Of a DNA stretch of 55,236 nt, positions 10,802 to 21,458 are shown piece by piece. Below the pieces are notes generated by a model. The model was not told where the DNA came from and made no database searches. It was given only the letters and a program-made list of their open reading frames with translations. The translations under genes and the position numbers were made by a program. This DNA is from Entrophospora sp. SA101 (taxonomy: Eukaryota > Glomeromycota > Glomeromycetes > Entrophosporales > Entrophosporaceae), in contig CAUDNR010002502.1 of NCBI GenBank assembly GCA_958430865.1, positions 5,490 through 60,725 on the forward strand. Reading direction: 5' to 3'. How positions within the stretch are numbered: position 1 is the first letter of the stretch; every line of letters begins with the position of its first letter.

Positions 10802-10951
10802 TATATACAGGACTTTCCTAATTTGGAAGTGGGCATATGATCTGCATGATTTTATAGAACCTGAATTAGCAAGGGCCAACGCAGATCATAGGTGCCATCT
10901 TCAAATTAGGAAGGTCCTGAGTATTCAGCCACAGGACCAGTCCTGTATATA
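10802..10951. mobile_element. MITE-like element with 12-bp terminal inverted repeats
   Basis: The ends are TATATACAGGAC and its exact complement GTCCTGTATATA. Further inside, CCTAATTTGGAAG and CTTCAAATTAGG, and ATGATCTGC and GCAGATCAT, also pair, so the whole 150 bp can fold back with one asymmetric insertion near the right end. The terminal TA could be a Tc1/mariner-type target duplication. No coding capacity. Duplicated at 40113-40262. Confidence 0.6.
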
Positions 10952-11079
10952 GGGTTTACAATTAAAAAAAATGAACTAATTCGTATAACAAATTTTTTTT
11001 CATGGAATATTTTTTTTACATGTTAATAATATATTGATTTATTTATATGATTTATTTCCTTTTATAATAAATAAAAATT

Positions 11080-12790
11080 TCTTTACAACAAAAAATTTAA
11101 AGAACATATTACATCAAAAGAAGATTTGGTCGTGAGCATAACACTCAATTTAAAAAGACAAAGCTGAATTGAATGATGGCGGTTTTTTAAGAACACAACA
11201 CGTGGATCACATAATATTTCAAATTTTTTAACTTTTGAGTAAAGAATTTGATTTGCGGTGACCTCCTCATTGCCGACTAGTGTATTACTGCCGAATATTT
11301 GTAGGTAGGGAGAATGGAAGCAGGCTTGCAACAATTCTTCCTATTCTGCCACCAAAGAAATACTCAATTTAGAAATCTCTACGATCATGTTGTTGTTGTT
11401 GTTATTATTGGTGTAGAAGGCTTTAAAGGAGAAATCTTGGCAATTTTGTAAGCCGCGGTGCTACTACAAATGGTATTTCTCCCGAGACAGGCTAAAGTCA
11501 TAACTATTATATTATTTATTTATAATTTTTATAAAATATAAAGTGTGTTTGTGCGTGTGTAAGTCTTTTTTTTTTTTTTTACGCGAGTAAGGCTTTGCCA
11601 CCATAAAAAAAAAAACAGGAACAAAAAATTCTATACTGTTTTTGATTAAAAGAAAGAATCAACGGAGATCTTTACTATACTAAAAAACAATAATTTTGGA
11701 AAAAGATATTGTTATTGAAATAAATTTTCTTTGCATAAATCATGTGGATTGATTTCAGAAATTTACCTACCATCCAACAAAAACAAAAAATTCTTCCCAA
11801 AAATTGGGGTTGAAATGGTGATTTTTTACTAACTGTTCATATTCGCTTCTTTCTTACGAATTCAACGGAGAAGAGAAAAGAAGCTATTATTTACAACGGG
11901 TTCAAGCTTAGATTTTCAAAAAAAGGAATTCAAAAAAAAAAAAAAAAAATCTAGCGAATGAAAATAAAAATTGCGACTACGCATACAACAAAAAAGTTTA
12001 CAGAGTCATAAGGTAATTATTTCTAGATAAACAGTAATTTTAATAAGAAAAATAGCAAGTAAAAGTTACACGCCAAGCTTTCATATAGCAAATAAATAAT
12101 AGTAATAAAAGAACAAGTTTACAACCAGAAGCGTAACGTGACCTTTTGCTTTTTACGTATTGCACAACCATGCATGCTATTCTATGCGAGATCAAAAATT
12201 TAACATCACGTTAACATTAAATATTAAGTCTTTTTCGTCGTAAAAAGCAGTGATGGTGGCCGAAACTAGCACATAGTTTAGGCATTTACGCATTTTTGAT
12301 TTAGGCCTAATTTCGCGCGTGAAAATTTCTGACGAAATTGGCGAAACTTAAAAATTGCTTAAACTGTGGGGCGAATACTAAACTATGGTGAATTCCTAAA
12401 ATGTGGGCGAAACTCCTGAGCTGTGAACAAAAATAAAACGGACAATTAAACCCTACTACTACTTTTTAATTTCCGATCACTAAAGTGTTTTATTAACATT
12501 AATAATTTATCTGTTTTATTACAAAACAAATCATTGTAAGAAATAATTTTATACCAACTTTCCTGTCTCTACTCTCAAGCAAGGCTCTGAATTATTATCA
12601 ATACAGAATTATTTAATTACCCCATTGATTAATTAATAATTAAAAAAATCACTTGGTCAAAGAGTGACATTATTTTTAAAAATTATTTTTGTAATGATAA
12701 AAATGCGAGACTACATAGGCCACATGTTTGGCATATGATTGGACGGCACTTCGATAAATCCATTTTATTTGTCACAACATAAAACTTTGC
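11080..12790. repeat. Dispersed repeat family R3, long form
   Basis: Two parts match, inverted and diverged, to 26690-27010: around 12713-12770 (GGCCACATGTTT...GATTGGACG) and around 11090-11250 (GCTGAATTGAATGATGGCGG, TGGATCACATAATATTTC). The order of parts fits one element whose interior is deleted in the other copy. An 83-codon frame at 11334-11083 (minus) lacks ATG and shifts frame relative to the paralog, so I do not call it coding. The region also holds homopolymer runs, and GGCGAAAC words at 12300-12420 that recur at about 18712. Confidence 0.5.
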
Positions 12791-13239
12791 TCATATCAAA
12801 AACAATTTAGACGCCCATATATAGTTATATCGACCAAGTAAATAAAAAAAAACTTTATAAATAAACAAATGGTTTCTAACATCATTACAGTCAGTAATTT
12901 TTCTCTGGAACTTTACTTATTTAATGCCACAGACTTGGATATTTTTTTGTTTTTTTTTTAATGATCTTGCACCTGTTTTAAATAGATGTTGTCTCTTGTA
13001 CGGAAAATAAAAAAATATATCTTCATATATTTTTTTGTCAATAATTTTTTATATGGTTCTATTTTTTCATCGAATCATTTATAGAGGTTTCATGAAATCT
13101 GATGTGTGGAATAATATCTTCTAACAACATTTTCGATTCTTTAAAATCATTATCGGCCCACTCGGAAATATTTTTTTTCTAACGTTTCTTTATCTTGTCC
13201 TATTCCCCATTGAATGACATTAATTCAGACCAAATAAAC

Positions 13240-13545
13240 GCCTTCATTTATCAGCACCTACATTTAATGACCGGCATCAAGGTATCAATTTCCGTTGCAG
13301 AATGCATTTTAATTTGCTCTTACAGTGCACAAGACTTGAGGCCTAACACTGCCACATGCAACCTTGACTGTAGACCATAACGTGTTTGCACCAGTACAAA
13401 TCTACGTGGCGATGAGTCGAACTTTTTTCCTAGAAGTCGTTGAACATTCTGTCTTTTGATTTTGACTGCTTAAAAGTAGACGTCAATGTCATAAATGATG
13501 AGTATAAGAGATTAAATTTCTTTAAATCAAAAAGGTTTAAAAGAA
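13240..13545. repeat. Dispersed repeat family R2
   Basis: Shares GTTGCAGAATGCATTT, a CACTGCCACATGCAAC-like stretch, GTGGCGATGAG and the following 100 bp with 28990-29235 at roughly 70-80% identity by eye, and is duplicated exactly at about 42552-42857. No intact coding frame. Confidence 0.55.
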
Positions 13546-14408
13546 ATGCACAAACCTTGAATGAATTCTTTAACAACAAATTTTCTATTCCGCTAGCTGA
13601 TTTTTTAATTGAAATTTAATTGATGTGGTTGGATTTTTTTTTTTTTTGATTTTGGGTTGGCTTAATTGGGTACGAAATTCTGATTTGTGAATGAATATAA
13701 TAATAATAAGAGGTTAAGTTTGGTCGAAAAAGAGAGAGAGAGAGAGGTTATGAAAAAAAAAACGTGGGAACGGCCGTTCTATTTATTTTTATTTTTAATC
13801 AATAAAATAGATTATTGTCTTGACCTAAGTGACATCGTTGTGTAAGTAAAAGGCACGAATCCTAACAAGATTAATTGATAATAATAAGGATGCAAGTTGA
13901 AAAGCGAAAATTGCATTATTTAAAGAATAACTTCATCATCACTAAACTCTAGTGATCGATTTATCGCGATTAAACAATAAAATAATTTCAGCATTCTTTG
14001 AAAGTGATAAAAATAGAAAACTAAATTAAAACCTACAAAAATATGTGCTGTCTTATGTGCTATGTAAAGTTCGTTCTAAGTACCACCAATATTGATCAAC
14101 CTATGTTGCTTCAAACTTAGACACTAAATACAACTCAAGCACATTATTAATGTTACTGCGTATTACTATTACGCGTAATTAACTAACTTCAAAAGTCAAA
14201 AACATCAATTTAACACAACTCATATGCAATGTAAAGACAATTTGATTATATGAAATGTAATGATAATAAAAGAAGAGGAATTTTTATTTTGAAAATAAAA
14301 TTTCTAATTCAAATTATAGCATTTATAAATTTCTCGTGATAATTATTCTTCTTGCAATATACACACAATGATATAATAGTTCTTTATTATCATTATTACT
14401 ATTGCTGC

Positions 14409-14494
14409 TTGTATCAAGTGTTTTACTTGTATCAAGCGCTTTTACTTTGTCAAGTGGTTTTACTTATTTCAAGGGCTTTTACTTTAGTCAAATC
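14409..14494. repeat. Minisatellite, about 18-20 bp unit, 4-5 units
   Basis: Successive degenerate units of the form TTGTATCAAGTGTTTTAC, then ...TCAAGCGCTTTTAC, ...TCAAGTGGTTTTAC, ...TCAAGGGCTTTTAC and a last partial TTTAGTCAAATCG. Present again at about 43721-43806. Units differ by a few bases, so the array is old. Confidence 0.65.
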
Positions 14495-15901
14495 GTCAAA
14501 ATGGTGCTGATGAGAAACTATCTTTAGTCAATACTTTAGTTACGTCATATATCATTAATTATTTTTACTATTATTTACTATTGTTATTATAATATCCCTC
14601 CATTATTATTATTATTTAACGGTTCGAATAAGGTTTATTCGAATAAAACAAATAAAATGAATAAATTTGAATAATTACTTTGTCCTGCAACGAGTATTGT
14701 AAAAAAAATTTTTTTTTTGAGCAAATATATGTTATTTGTCATTCTAAGTACTAAATTAATGCAGATGGACAAGTGTCCGTGTCATTAAATTCTGCGAGAA
14801 ATTTTTTTTAGCTGGCCAAGAACTTGGATAAATTTTTTATGAATTAATTTTACTAGGCAAGTAATATATTTTTATGAATTCATTAAAAATCATTTGTTTT
14901 TTATATTTTTACCGTCTATTTCTTTTGTAAATAAATCCCAGTTGGTTAAAAACTTCTCAGATGGTGCTAAGCTTGCCGGTATTGATTGCTACCGCCATCA
15001 TTGTTGTTATTGTTAATATTATTATTATATCTCTCAATTCGCCGCCATTGTCTTTATTTCTTTGTTTGATAAAAGTGCCTTGGTAACAATTGTGGAGCAT
15101 TGGTAAAAACCCACATTTATTTGCATGCGCCAATAATATAAATAAAATAAAATTCTACCGCACCCCAAACTTTTGGCTCCAAACATTAGTGAGCAAACAA
15201 GCAAGATTAGTAACATTGGTTAACTAGCGAGTGTTAACAACGATTAGTAACATAATTTGCTTTTAGTGAGTAAGCAAAGGTTTGGACTAATTAACGTTGG
15301 CTAAATGAAGTATTGTCCAAAGGTTAATTGGGAATACTGGTAGTATTGTTGCAATTGTAAAGCTGTTAAACAAGCTACTTGTGTTGTTTTGCAAGTAAAC
15401 CAAAATGAGCTTGCAATTGGCCAATGAATGTAAATAAGGAAAACAACTGAAATAAATCAATCACAAGGGAATAAAAGGAACTTTATAGCATTGTAAAAGG
15501 CCACCTTTATTTATTTACATTTATCTGGTACCATTCAGTGTGCTCACAGACTTGTCTAGGTGCAGTAATCAAGAACCAAAATAAATTCATAAACTAATTA
15601 ATTGACAAGAATTGAATTATTTGCAATTAACTGACAAGAGTAGTCCCAAAGTTAAGCCATAAAATTGTTATCACAATATCACCATTTAACAAGAATCAAA
15701 AAACTGTAAAAAGTTTATTATTATAATTTAGTTTTAAAAATAAAATAAAGATAAAATAAAAAGAAAGATAAATAATTATAATGAATAAATTTATATTGTT
15801 ACTAAAATTTAATTCATTAATTAATATTGTTAGTAATAATTAATAGATAGTAATTTCCAATTGATCAATAATGAAAATATTATTCGTCTTTTGTTAACAT
15901 T

Positions 15902-17494
15902 CTAGAGAAAAGAGTTAAAATCAAGATTATTTAACGAACTATCATTACTTGTATAACTTTTCAAGCTTTTAGATTTAGCAATCTCTTCATCTAAGATTCT
16001 ACTTGTATGATATGCATCTGGATGTGATTTGTGTGCTTGTTGCAAATCACTACCATTACTGCTGCTGCTGCCATCATTATTAAAATCAATTTCATGTTTT
16101 TTGACTTTAGAAAATTTGAATAATCTTTTTATTAAACTATTATTATTGTTACTATTATTTTTCAAACTTTTATTTTTAAAAATTTCTTCAAGTTTGTTTT
16201 CAGCAAATATTAAAAGCTCTCTAGCAGTTGGTCTTTTTGATGGATCCACATCCCAACATCTCTGCATCATTTGCACATAATCTTCAGGCATTGCAGGTAA
16301 TATTGGTGGTTGTAAACCTTCACATATATCAAAAATTAAACGATGATTGTGAGCTCTATCATCAAATGGTGGATGTCCTGCAAATATTTCCCACATTAAC
16401 ATCCCAACACTATAGATATCTGACTCTTTTGTATTCTTTTTGCCTCTAAGTAGCTCAGGTGCAACATATGATACAATCCCATAGACTTTATTTGATGACT
16501 TTTCATCAACTGGTCCACATAATCCTAAATCTGTAATATAACAATTACCTCCTTCCACAAGTATATTACCACTATGTAAATCACAATGGATTAAATTTTT
16601 TTTATGTATTTGATGTAATGCACTACATAAACAATCAAAGATTGTAATCCTATCTTTTAATGTTAAATTTAAATGGTTTTTTTGCAAGTAATCCCTTAAA
16701 TTTCCTTCTAAATAATTTAAAACTATTGCATAATTCCCATTATCTGGGAATTTAGTTATACCATAGCAATGAACAATTAAATTTGATTTAATTTCACAAT
16801 AATTCTTTGCCTGGAAATAAATATAAGATCAATTAGTATTATATATAATACAGTATTGTTTTAAATGACAACTACCAACCTCATCAAAAAAAGCTTTTCC
16901 TGGATTACTTGAATTATTTAAACTTTTTAATACTACTAGTTGCCCTCCTTCTAAATAACTAAATTCCTTTTTATTTTCGTTGTAATCATCAATAATTCCT
17001 CTTGTCCATGTAGCAGTATAAATCGAACTAAATCCACCTTCTGTCAATTTTGTTACATCTTCAAATTGCTCAAAAGGTATCCATTCTAAAATATAGTTTG
17101 GCAGAGATGATTTCATTTGACATTGTTGAATAAAATCATCAATTATGTTATTTACAGATGTCCAAGTGGTGAAAAGACTCTGTAATTGTAATCTAATACA
17201 ACCTTCACAGAACCTATCAGAGTATCTTGTCAATTTACACTTGTTACATTCTTTTGGTTTGCCCCATTTATATGTTACATTATTTAATTCAAAAGTATAA
17301 ATAAACCTTTCTTTACAAAATTTTTTTTCATTTTCAGAAAGCTCCTTGTTTTTTTTGACCAATGAAAAAAAATAATCTTTTCTACTTTCTCTATCAGAAT
17401 TAACCAGAGCATTATCATACATTTCATTATGAATTTTATATACAAATTTCTTTCTTTCTTGCGATAATGATGATAATAGTTTAGCATATGACAT
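15902..17494 (-). CDS. TKL-like protein kinase with N-terminal zinc knuckle, two exons (copy 1)
   Basis: Exon 1 17494-16880 and exon 2 16810-15902, with a 69-nt GT-AG intron in phase 0; 507 aa. A charged N-terminal region is followed by C-x2-C-x9-C-x2-C (Cys83, 86, 96, 99), WTSVNN at 111-116 (WTSGNN in copy 2), EWIPFEQFEDV, a P-loop TEGGFSSIY (151-159) lacking its first Gly, VVLK with Lys190, IHCDLHSGNIL (HCD in place of HRD; catalytic Asp282 kept), DLG in place of DFG (299-301), APE (322-324), SDIYSVGMLMWEIFAG, and WDVDPSKRPTARELL. After the domain comes an Asn/Ser-rich tail ending with HPDAYHTSRIL, a block similar to the tail of the 30621 gene (HPNAVYTSRLL). Probably an active cytosolic Ser/Thr or Tyr-type kinase of the expanded glomeromycete family; substrate unknown. 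Confidence 0.85.
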
Positions 17495-17639
17495 TATATA
17501 AAAATATAAAATATAAATTTGACTTGGTTTTTTTTTTTGAGAATAAATAATATAAAAGAAAGGTTTCCGTGTTTATTTTTTTCCTAATTTAACAAATTTG
17601 AAATGTTTGAAATATTCTGTAAAGAAGACTTGAAACGGT

Positions 17640-18545
17640 GCAATTACGGATTAGTTCAAAATCAAAAGGTTTTTTTCTTTTTTTTGCTGCGCTTTCTTGA
17701 AATTAATTTGTTAAAATTGAAATTTGAACAAAAATATTTTCGTTTTCCGAAAATGATGAATGGTTTACATCACCGTGTCATGCAAATTCACATTGTTATC
17801 TATTTGGCTAGTGATCACAATCATCATATTCATGAATATTCATTAAGGGGGTTACACTTATCAAAATCAAGTGATTGACACATAATTTTAAGGGATTTTT
17901 GGATTTTTGATAAGTGTAACCCCCTTAATGAATATTCATGAATATGATGATTGTGATCACTATATTTGGCAACCGAAAAATTTATCTTTTTTGTTCAAAA
18001 CGTCAGGATTGAGCAAGCAGTTACTTGACTGAAAGAAAATCATATTTCGCTTTAGATGTTTTTTGCGCGGTGTCTACCGTTAGGTTTTTGTCTTGTTCTG
18101 ACGTTTCAAACCGTTCAAAATGACCAAAACTTATAGCCTTAGACAGATCGTATTAGTATATTTTCGGTCAACAATATGTTTGTATTGAATTAAAAAAAAA
18201 ATTATTTTTTGATATTGACCATTTGAGGGATAATGGATGATTCGGATAAGAATTTTTAATTATGAAAAAAAAGTTAGTTGATTGTATGAAGTTTATTCTT
18301 CTATAGTAAATAGACTTGGGAAAAAAATTTCAATCGACCCATTGACCTTTAATCTGTGATGAATGATAGACACGAGGAAAAGATCAGGGCAAAAAGATCT
18401 TTTTTTTTAACAATCGAAATTCATAAACTCACCGAATAAAGGCACTAAAGAAAGAAATTGCTCGATAACTCTTGATTCACACGAGGGTTCATCTTTACAA
18501 AGAATCTTTTATTAAATTTATTAAATTCGCAAACAATTTCCCTTT
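17640..18545. repeat. Dispersed repeat family R1, carrying a hAT-type MITE
   Basis: Aligns in direct orientation with 27296-28190 at perhaps 75-80% identity. Shared landmarks are ATATTTTCGTTTTCC, TTGTTCAAAACGTCAGG, GTTAGGTTTTTGTCTTG, GACCATTTGAG, ACGAGGAAAAGATCAGG and ACGAGGGTTC. The paralog lacks the MITE. No intact frame. Exact duplicate at 46952-47857. Confidence 0.6.
17809..17962. mobile_element. hAT-type MITE: 58-bp perfect terminal inverted repeats, 8-bp target duplication
   Basis: The left arm begins TAGTGATCACAATCATCATA; the right arm is its perfect complement for 58 bp around a 38-bp loop. The element is flanked on both sides by TATTTGGC (17801-17808 and 17963-17970), an 8-bp target site duplication. 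The TAGTG terminus fits the hAT end consensus YARNG. It sits inside repeat R1, and the R1 paralog at 27296-28190 shows no insertion there. Duplicated at 47121-47274. Confidence 0.85.
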
Positions 18546-19129
18546 TGCATGTGTAATTTTTGCTCAACACAACGAATAAAATAAAAATATTGATTTAATA
18601 ATAACATGACTGCTCCGAACGAATATAATAGACATCTTGCATTTGTAATGTGTAAAGCCCAATCATACATAGAATGACATTTCGGCACTACATTCCTCGA
18701 CCCTCTGTGGGCGAAACTATTTCGGATTTGCTAAATAATGTGGAGTTAATAATAAGAAAATTAATCAATAACCTGAATCGATTTTTAATTGTAGACCCTA
18801 CTTAATTATAAATCTAGTTCCAGTAAAAACTAAATTGATTTACTATCTATTGAAATATTTAAAGCATTGTAATTTAGTAAATTATCATCATAATTATCAT
18901 ATATCTGCTTTAGGGTTATTTAATCTATCATTATTATTATGTTTAAAAATTATGATAGTTTATTGAAAGGATTTATAATGGTTTTTTGATATAATTGAGA
19001 GTATTATATAACTAATAATACTGTAGATATCTATTTCTTACATCTTTTGGATCTAATGTTATTTTTTTTATTAAACGCATATGCAGTATTTTTTACTGAT
19101 GAACTATTGCTTGCCATTTACTCATTGAA
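18546..19129. other. Intergenic, nothing recognised
   Basis: AT-rich sequence between repeat R1 and the broken gene at 19130. A GTGGGCGAAACT word near 18709 repeats one found at about 12401. No frame with coding character seen on either strand. Confidence 0.4.
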
Positions 19130-19490
19130 TTAGCATTTCGATGTGGCCTCCTCATTTGGTGATTTTGATTCAGTTGATTTGAATTCTATTTTTTGAGGAT
19201 TATCGGCCAAAAGATTACTGTATAATTCTAACCATTGTTCTTCTTCATTTCCTGGATCGTTTACATCATTTTTTATTTGAATAGTCATTATTCTATCATG
19301 TGGATCATCATTTGGGTATTATTTCATTATTAATTTGGCTTTCGTAATTGTTTCATGGATGGCTTCTATCAAGATGCATTCTCAATCTTGATTTTTTGGA
19401 AATGCATGTACGTGACGCACACAATTACGTACTGATTTTTTTAGTTGGTATAATAAGGTGTGTACAACTTGTAAATAATAATCAATATTT
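19130..19490 (-). pseudogene. Broken gene of unknown function, two in-frame stops
   Basis: In one frame the minus strand reads LLYQLKKSVRNCVRHVHAFP, a stop, ECILIEAIHETITKAKLIMK, a stop, then YPNDDPHDRIMTIQIKND and EEEQWLELYSNLLADNPQKI, ending at TAA 19130-19132. The composition is strongly coding-like for over 100 codons, but two stops (TGA, TAA) interrupt it and there is no start. I do not recognise the family. The stops could be single-base changes from sense codons. Confidence 0.55.
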
Positions 19491-19619
19491 ATTCAATTGT
19501 ACATTTTAGTTTTATAAAATGGCAAAATATAGATGTACTTATCTACGCAACGATGTAATAAACCATATTGTCACATTGAAGGCTGTCATGAACATTGGTT
19601 ATCAAAAACTCGTTTACCA

Positions 19620-19750
19620 TGCCCTATAAAAAATTTTGTCAGAAAATGTACGGAATGTATTTTCAGGACATTATCAGGTCAAATATGTACGGAAAAGCGC
19701 ACGTTTCATGTATAATTCCGTACATATTCCATACAAAATGCACGAAAAAA
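19620..19750. repeat. Imperfect inverted-repeat element
   Basis: The left part AAAATTTTGTCAGAAAATGT plus ACGGAATGTA pairs with the right part TCCGTACATATTCCATAC and the A/T run after it. A related short form with the same GTCAGAAAATGTA word and a CCATACATTCTGTATGG core is at 28142-28200. Probably a small non-autonomous transposon family. Duplicated at about 48932-49062. Confidence 0.4.
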
Positions 19751-19837
19751 TTTTTATTGGGAATATATATACCAAATGTCTCTCAAGCAAATAAACAAGT
19801 AAATGAATGGAATTTTTTTATGCAATTTGTTCGTTAC

Positions 19838-20113
19838 CTTTATCTTTGTTTCTCTCCATTTCACCACTTCATTCTCCCACCTATTCTTATTTTCCTCTAG
19901 CCCTCTCTTTTCATTCTCCAATTCCTTCTCCCCATCTTTAATATTTATCTTCCCTTCATTTTTACATTTCCCTTCCCTCAGCTTACTCTTCAACTCTTTC
20001 AACCTGTTCACATTCCCTTCGTCCCTAAATTCTTTTAACTCCTTCTCGGCTTCTTTTAATTTCTCATTTGCATTGTTTAATTGCTGTCTTATTTCTTCAA
20101 TTGTTGTCAATTT
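19838..20113 (-). pseudogene. Coiled-coil protein exon remnant
   Basis: An open frame without ATG (TAA directly upstream, first possible start TTG). It encodes about 90 residues of charged heptads: IEEIRQQLNNANEKLKEAEK, LKEFRDEGNVNRLKELKSKL, then GEKELENEKRGLEENKNRWE and ENEVVKWRETKIK. It ends at a plausible donor, AAG|GTAACG, at 19838. No acceptor is visible upstream and no next exon downstream, where a repeat begins. Likely one internal exon of a lost gene; helical coiled coil, function unknown. Duplicate at 49150-49425. Confidence 0.45.
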
Positions 20114-20230
20114 TTACGGTAAAAAAAATTGATTAATTAATTGTTAATTTGGACCAATAGTTACATGACTTGGGAGGACCCAAAGCCATTGCGAGTATTA
20201 TCTATTCTTTGGGCACTCTGACAAAAATCT

Positions 20231-20393
20231 AACCTTCACTATTATTACTACTGCTATTCTTTTTATCATAATCGATAATAATGTTGTTGTTTTCATTAAC
20301 CTCTTCTTCACCTTCTACTTTTATCGTTTTCCTTCTAGGCTCATTTTTTCGTTGGTGCAACACTTTTTTCTTTTCATGAACTTCAAAAGCCAT
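20231..20393 (-). CDS. Short basic/acidic ORF, unknown function
   Basis: ATG at 20393, TAG at 20231-20233, 53 aa. A basic first half (EKKKVLHQRKNEPRRKTIKV) is followed by an acidic/Asn-rich stretch (EGEEEVNENNN...YDKKNSSS). Disordered in appearance, no domain. It may be a first exon (possible donor GAAG|GTTAGA at its end) of the broken gene cluster around it. Duplicate at 49543-49705. Confidence 0.3.
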
Positions 20394-20580
20394 TTTATTA
20401 AAAGAAAAATATGGATTCAGTTTGATCTTTTTATCAACTTTAAAGGAGTATTTTTTATCACTAGTTGATTTATTTTTGATTTTGGTAAATAAGGTTTGGT
20501 TTTAATTGGTATATCCTTGTTTACTTATTTCGTTGTAATAAATTAGAATTCTTTTTTTTTTCTTTATTTTTGCTTAGTTG

Positions 20581-20970
20581 TCAATTCAAGTCTAAACTTA
20601 AGATTGCTTTTAATGACGGCTCAAACTCTGCCAAAAATCTAATAAACAATTTAGTGTGGCCTGACGATTGATTTTTGGCAACCATAAGTATTTTGCATAG
20701 AACCGGTTGATCAAATATCTTTTTATAATTCTTCGATTTTCTCTTCAATATAGACTTAAACTTATTCCTATTTTTTTATTTTTTTTATTTTTTTTGAGGT
20801 GAATTCTTCGCTCAAACTTTCTATTGAATTTGTTGCTATAGTACCTAATTTAGGATTTTCAAAGAATGCGAAAAACCATCAATGTAATCATGAAAGTTTT
20901 TCCTCTGGGAATAATTTTTTTTTTTTGTCTCGCGAAACTTATGAAATTCAGTAAAAAATTCTTTAAGGTT
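20581..20970 (-). pseudogene. Frameshifted gene remnant of unknown function
   Basis: Three consecutive coding-like blocks lie in different frames on the minus strand: LKEFFTEFHKFRET...NFHDYIDGFSHS; ENPKLGTIATNSIESLSEEF; and FKSILKRKSKNYKKIFDQPV with SGHTKLFIRFLAEFEPSLKA, ending at TGA 20581-20583. The second junction lies in a (T)n/(A)n-rich stretch, a likely place for slippage. Together they resemble the helical C-terminal part of a larger protein that I cannot name. Duplicate at 49893-50282. Confidence 0.5.
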
Positions 20971-21458
20971 TTACAATTAATATCCTTTACTTTTTTTCTT
21001 CATATAGTAAGTAGGTTTGGTAATGACAAATGATTAAAGAGATAATCAAAATTGCAATTTTCAAAAGATACAAGAAATAACATATGAAGTTATGACAATC
21101 AATGTTAATATTATTATTGTGGTTTCGGAATTTGTTGAAAATTCAGTGGGAGTGTAACGTTACATGACGAAATCTTAACACTGGTTGTCATAACCATCAT
21201 AAATTATAAATATTCAAATGATGATTCTATTATGTTCTATAAATACTACAATGAATAAATAAATTGATTGGATGATAATAATTAATTAATAATTATAATA
21301 AAATAATAGAATATTTCAAAGTAGCCTTTGTGTGTCTAAAAAATTGTATGAATGGTTTTGATTGGATTAATAATCAAAATTATCATCATTAAAAAGTGAT
21401 TTTGTTTTTTTGTTTTTTTGTTTTTTTTTCACTCTTCAATACCTAAAAAAGTCTACGT
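20971..21458. other. MTHFR 3' flank
   Basis: AT-rich spacer with a (TTTTTTTG)n run at about 21401-21429, just downstream of the MTHFR stop. No gene seen. Confidence 0.4.

Larger units (their letters stand above)
12791..15901. other. Long gene-free stretch of the duplicated segment
   Basis: Apart from repeat R2 and the minisatellite listed separately, I see only AT-rich sequence, homopolymer tracts, a (GA)n run near 13730-13747, and an ATTCGAATAA-rich patch near 14620-14670 resembling the satellite at 29690-30275. 15127 is the point from which a third copy of this DNA resumes at 53011. Confidence 0.45.

Noticed and set aside
11083..11334. 83-codon minus frame inside repeat R3
   Set aside because: No ATG; the paralog at 26850-27000 shifts frame relative to it, so it is not under coding constraint.
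13195..13380. 61-codon plus frame inside repeat R2
   Set aside because: Starts with TTG, and the frame is not conserved in the paralog at 28990.
16029..16449. Open frames antisense to the kinase (also near 45341 and 53913)
   Set aside because: Leu/Ser-rich shadows of the Asn/Ser/Lys-rich kinase tail.
19803..20132. 109-codon plus frame rich in Phe and Ser (also 49115-49444)
   Set aside because: Shadow of the coiled-coil exon on the other strand.
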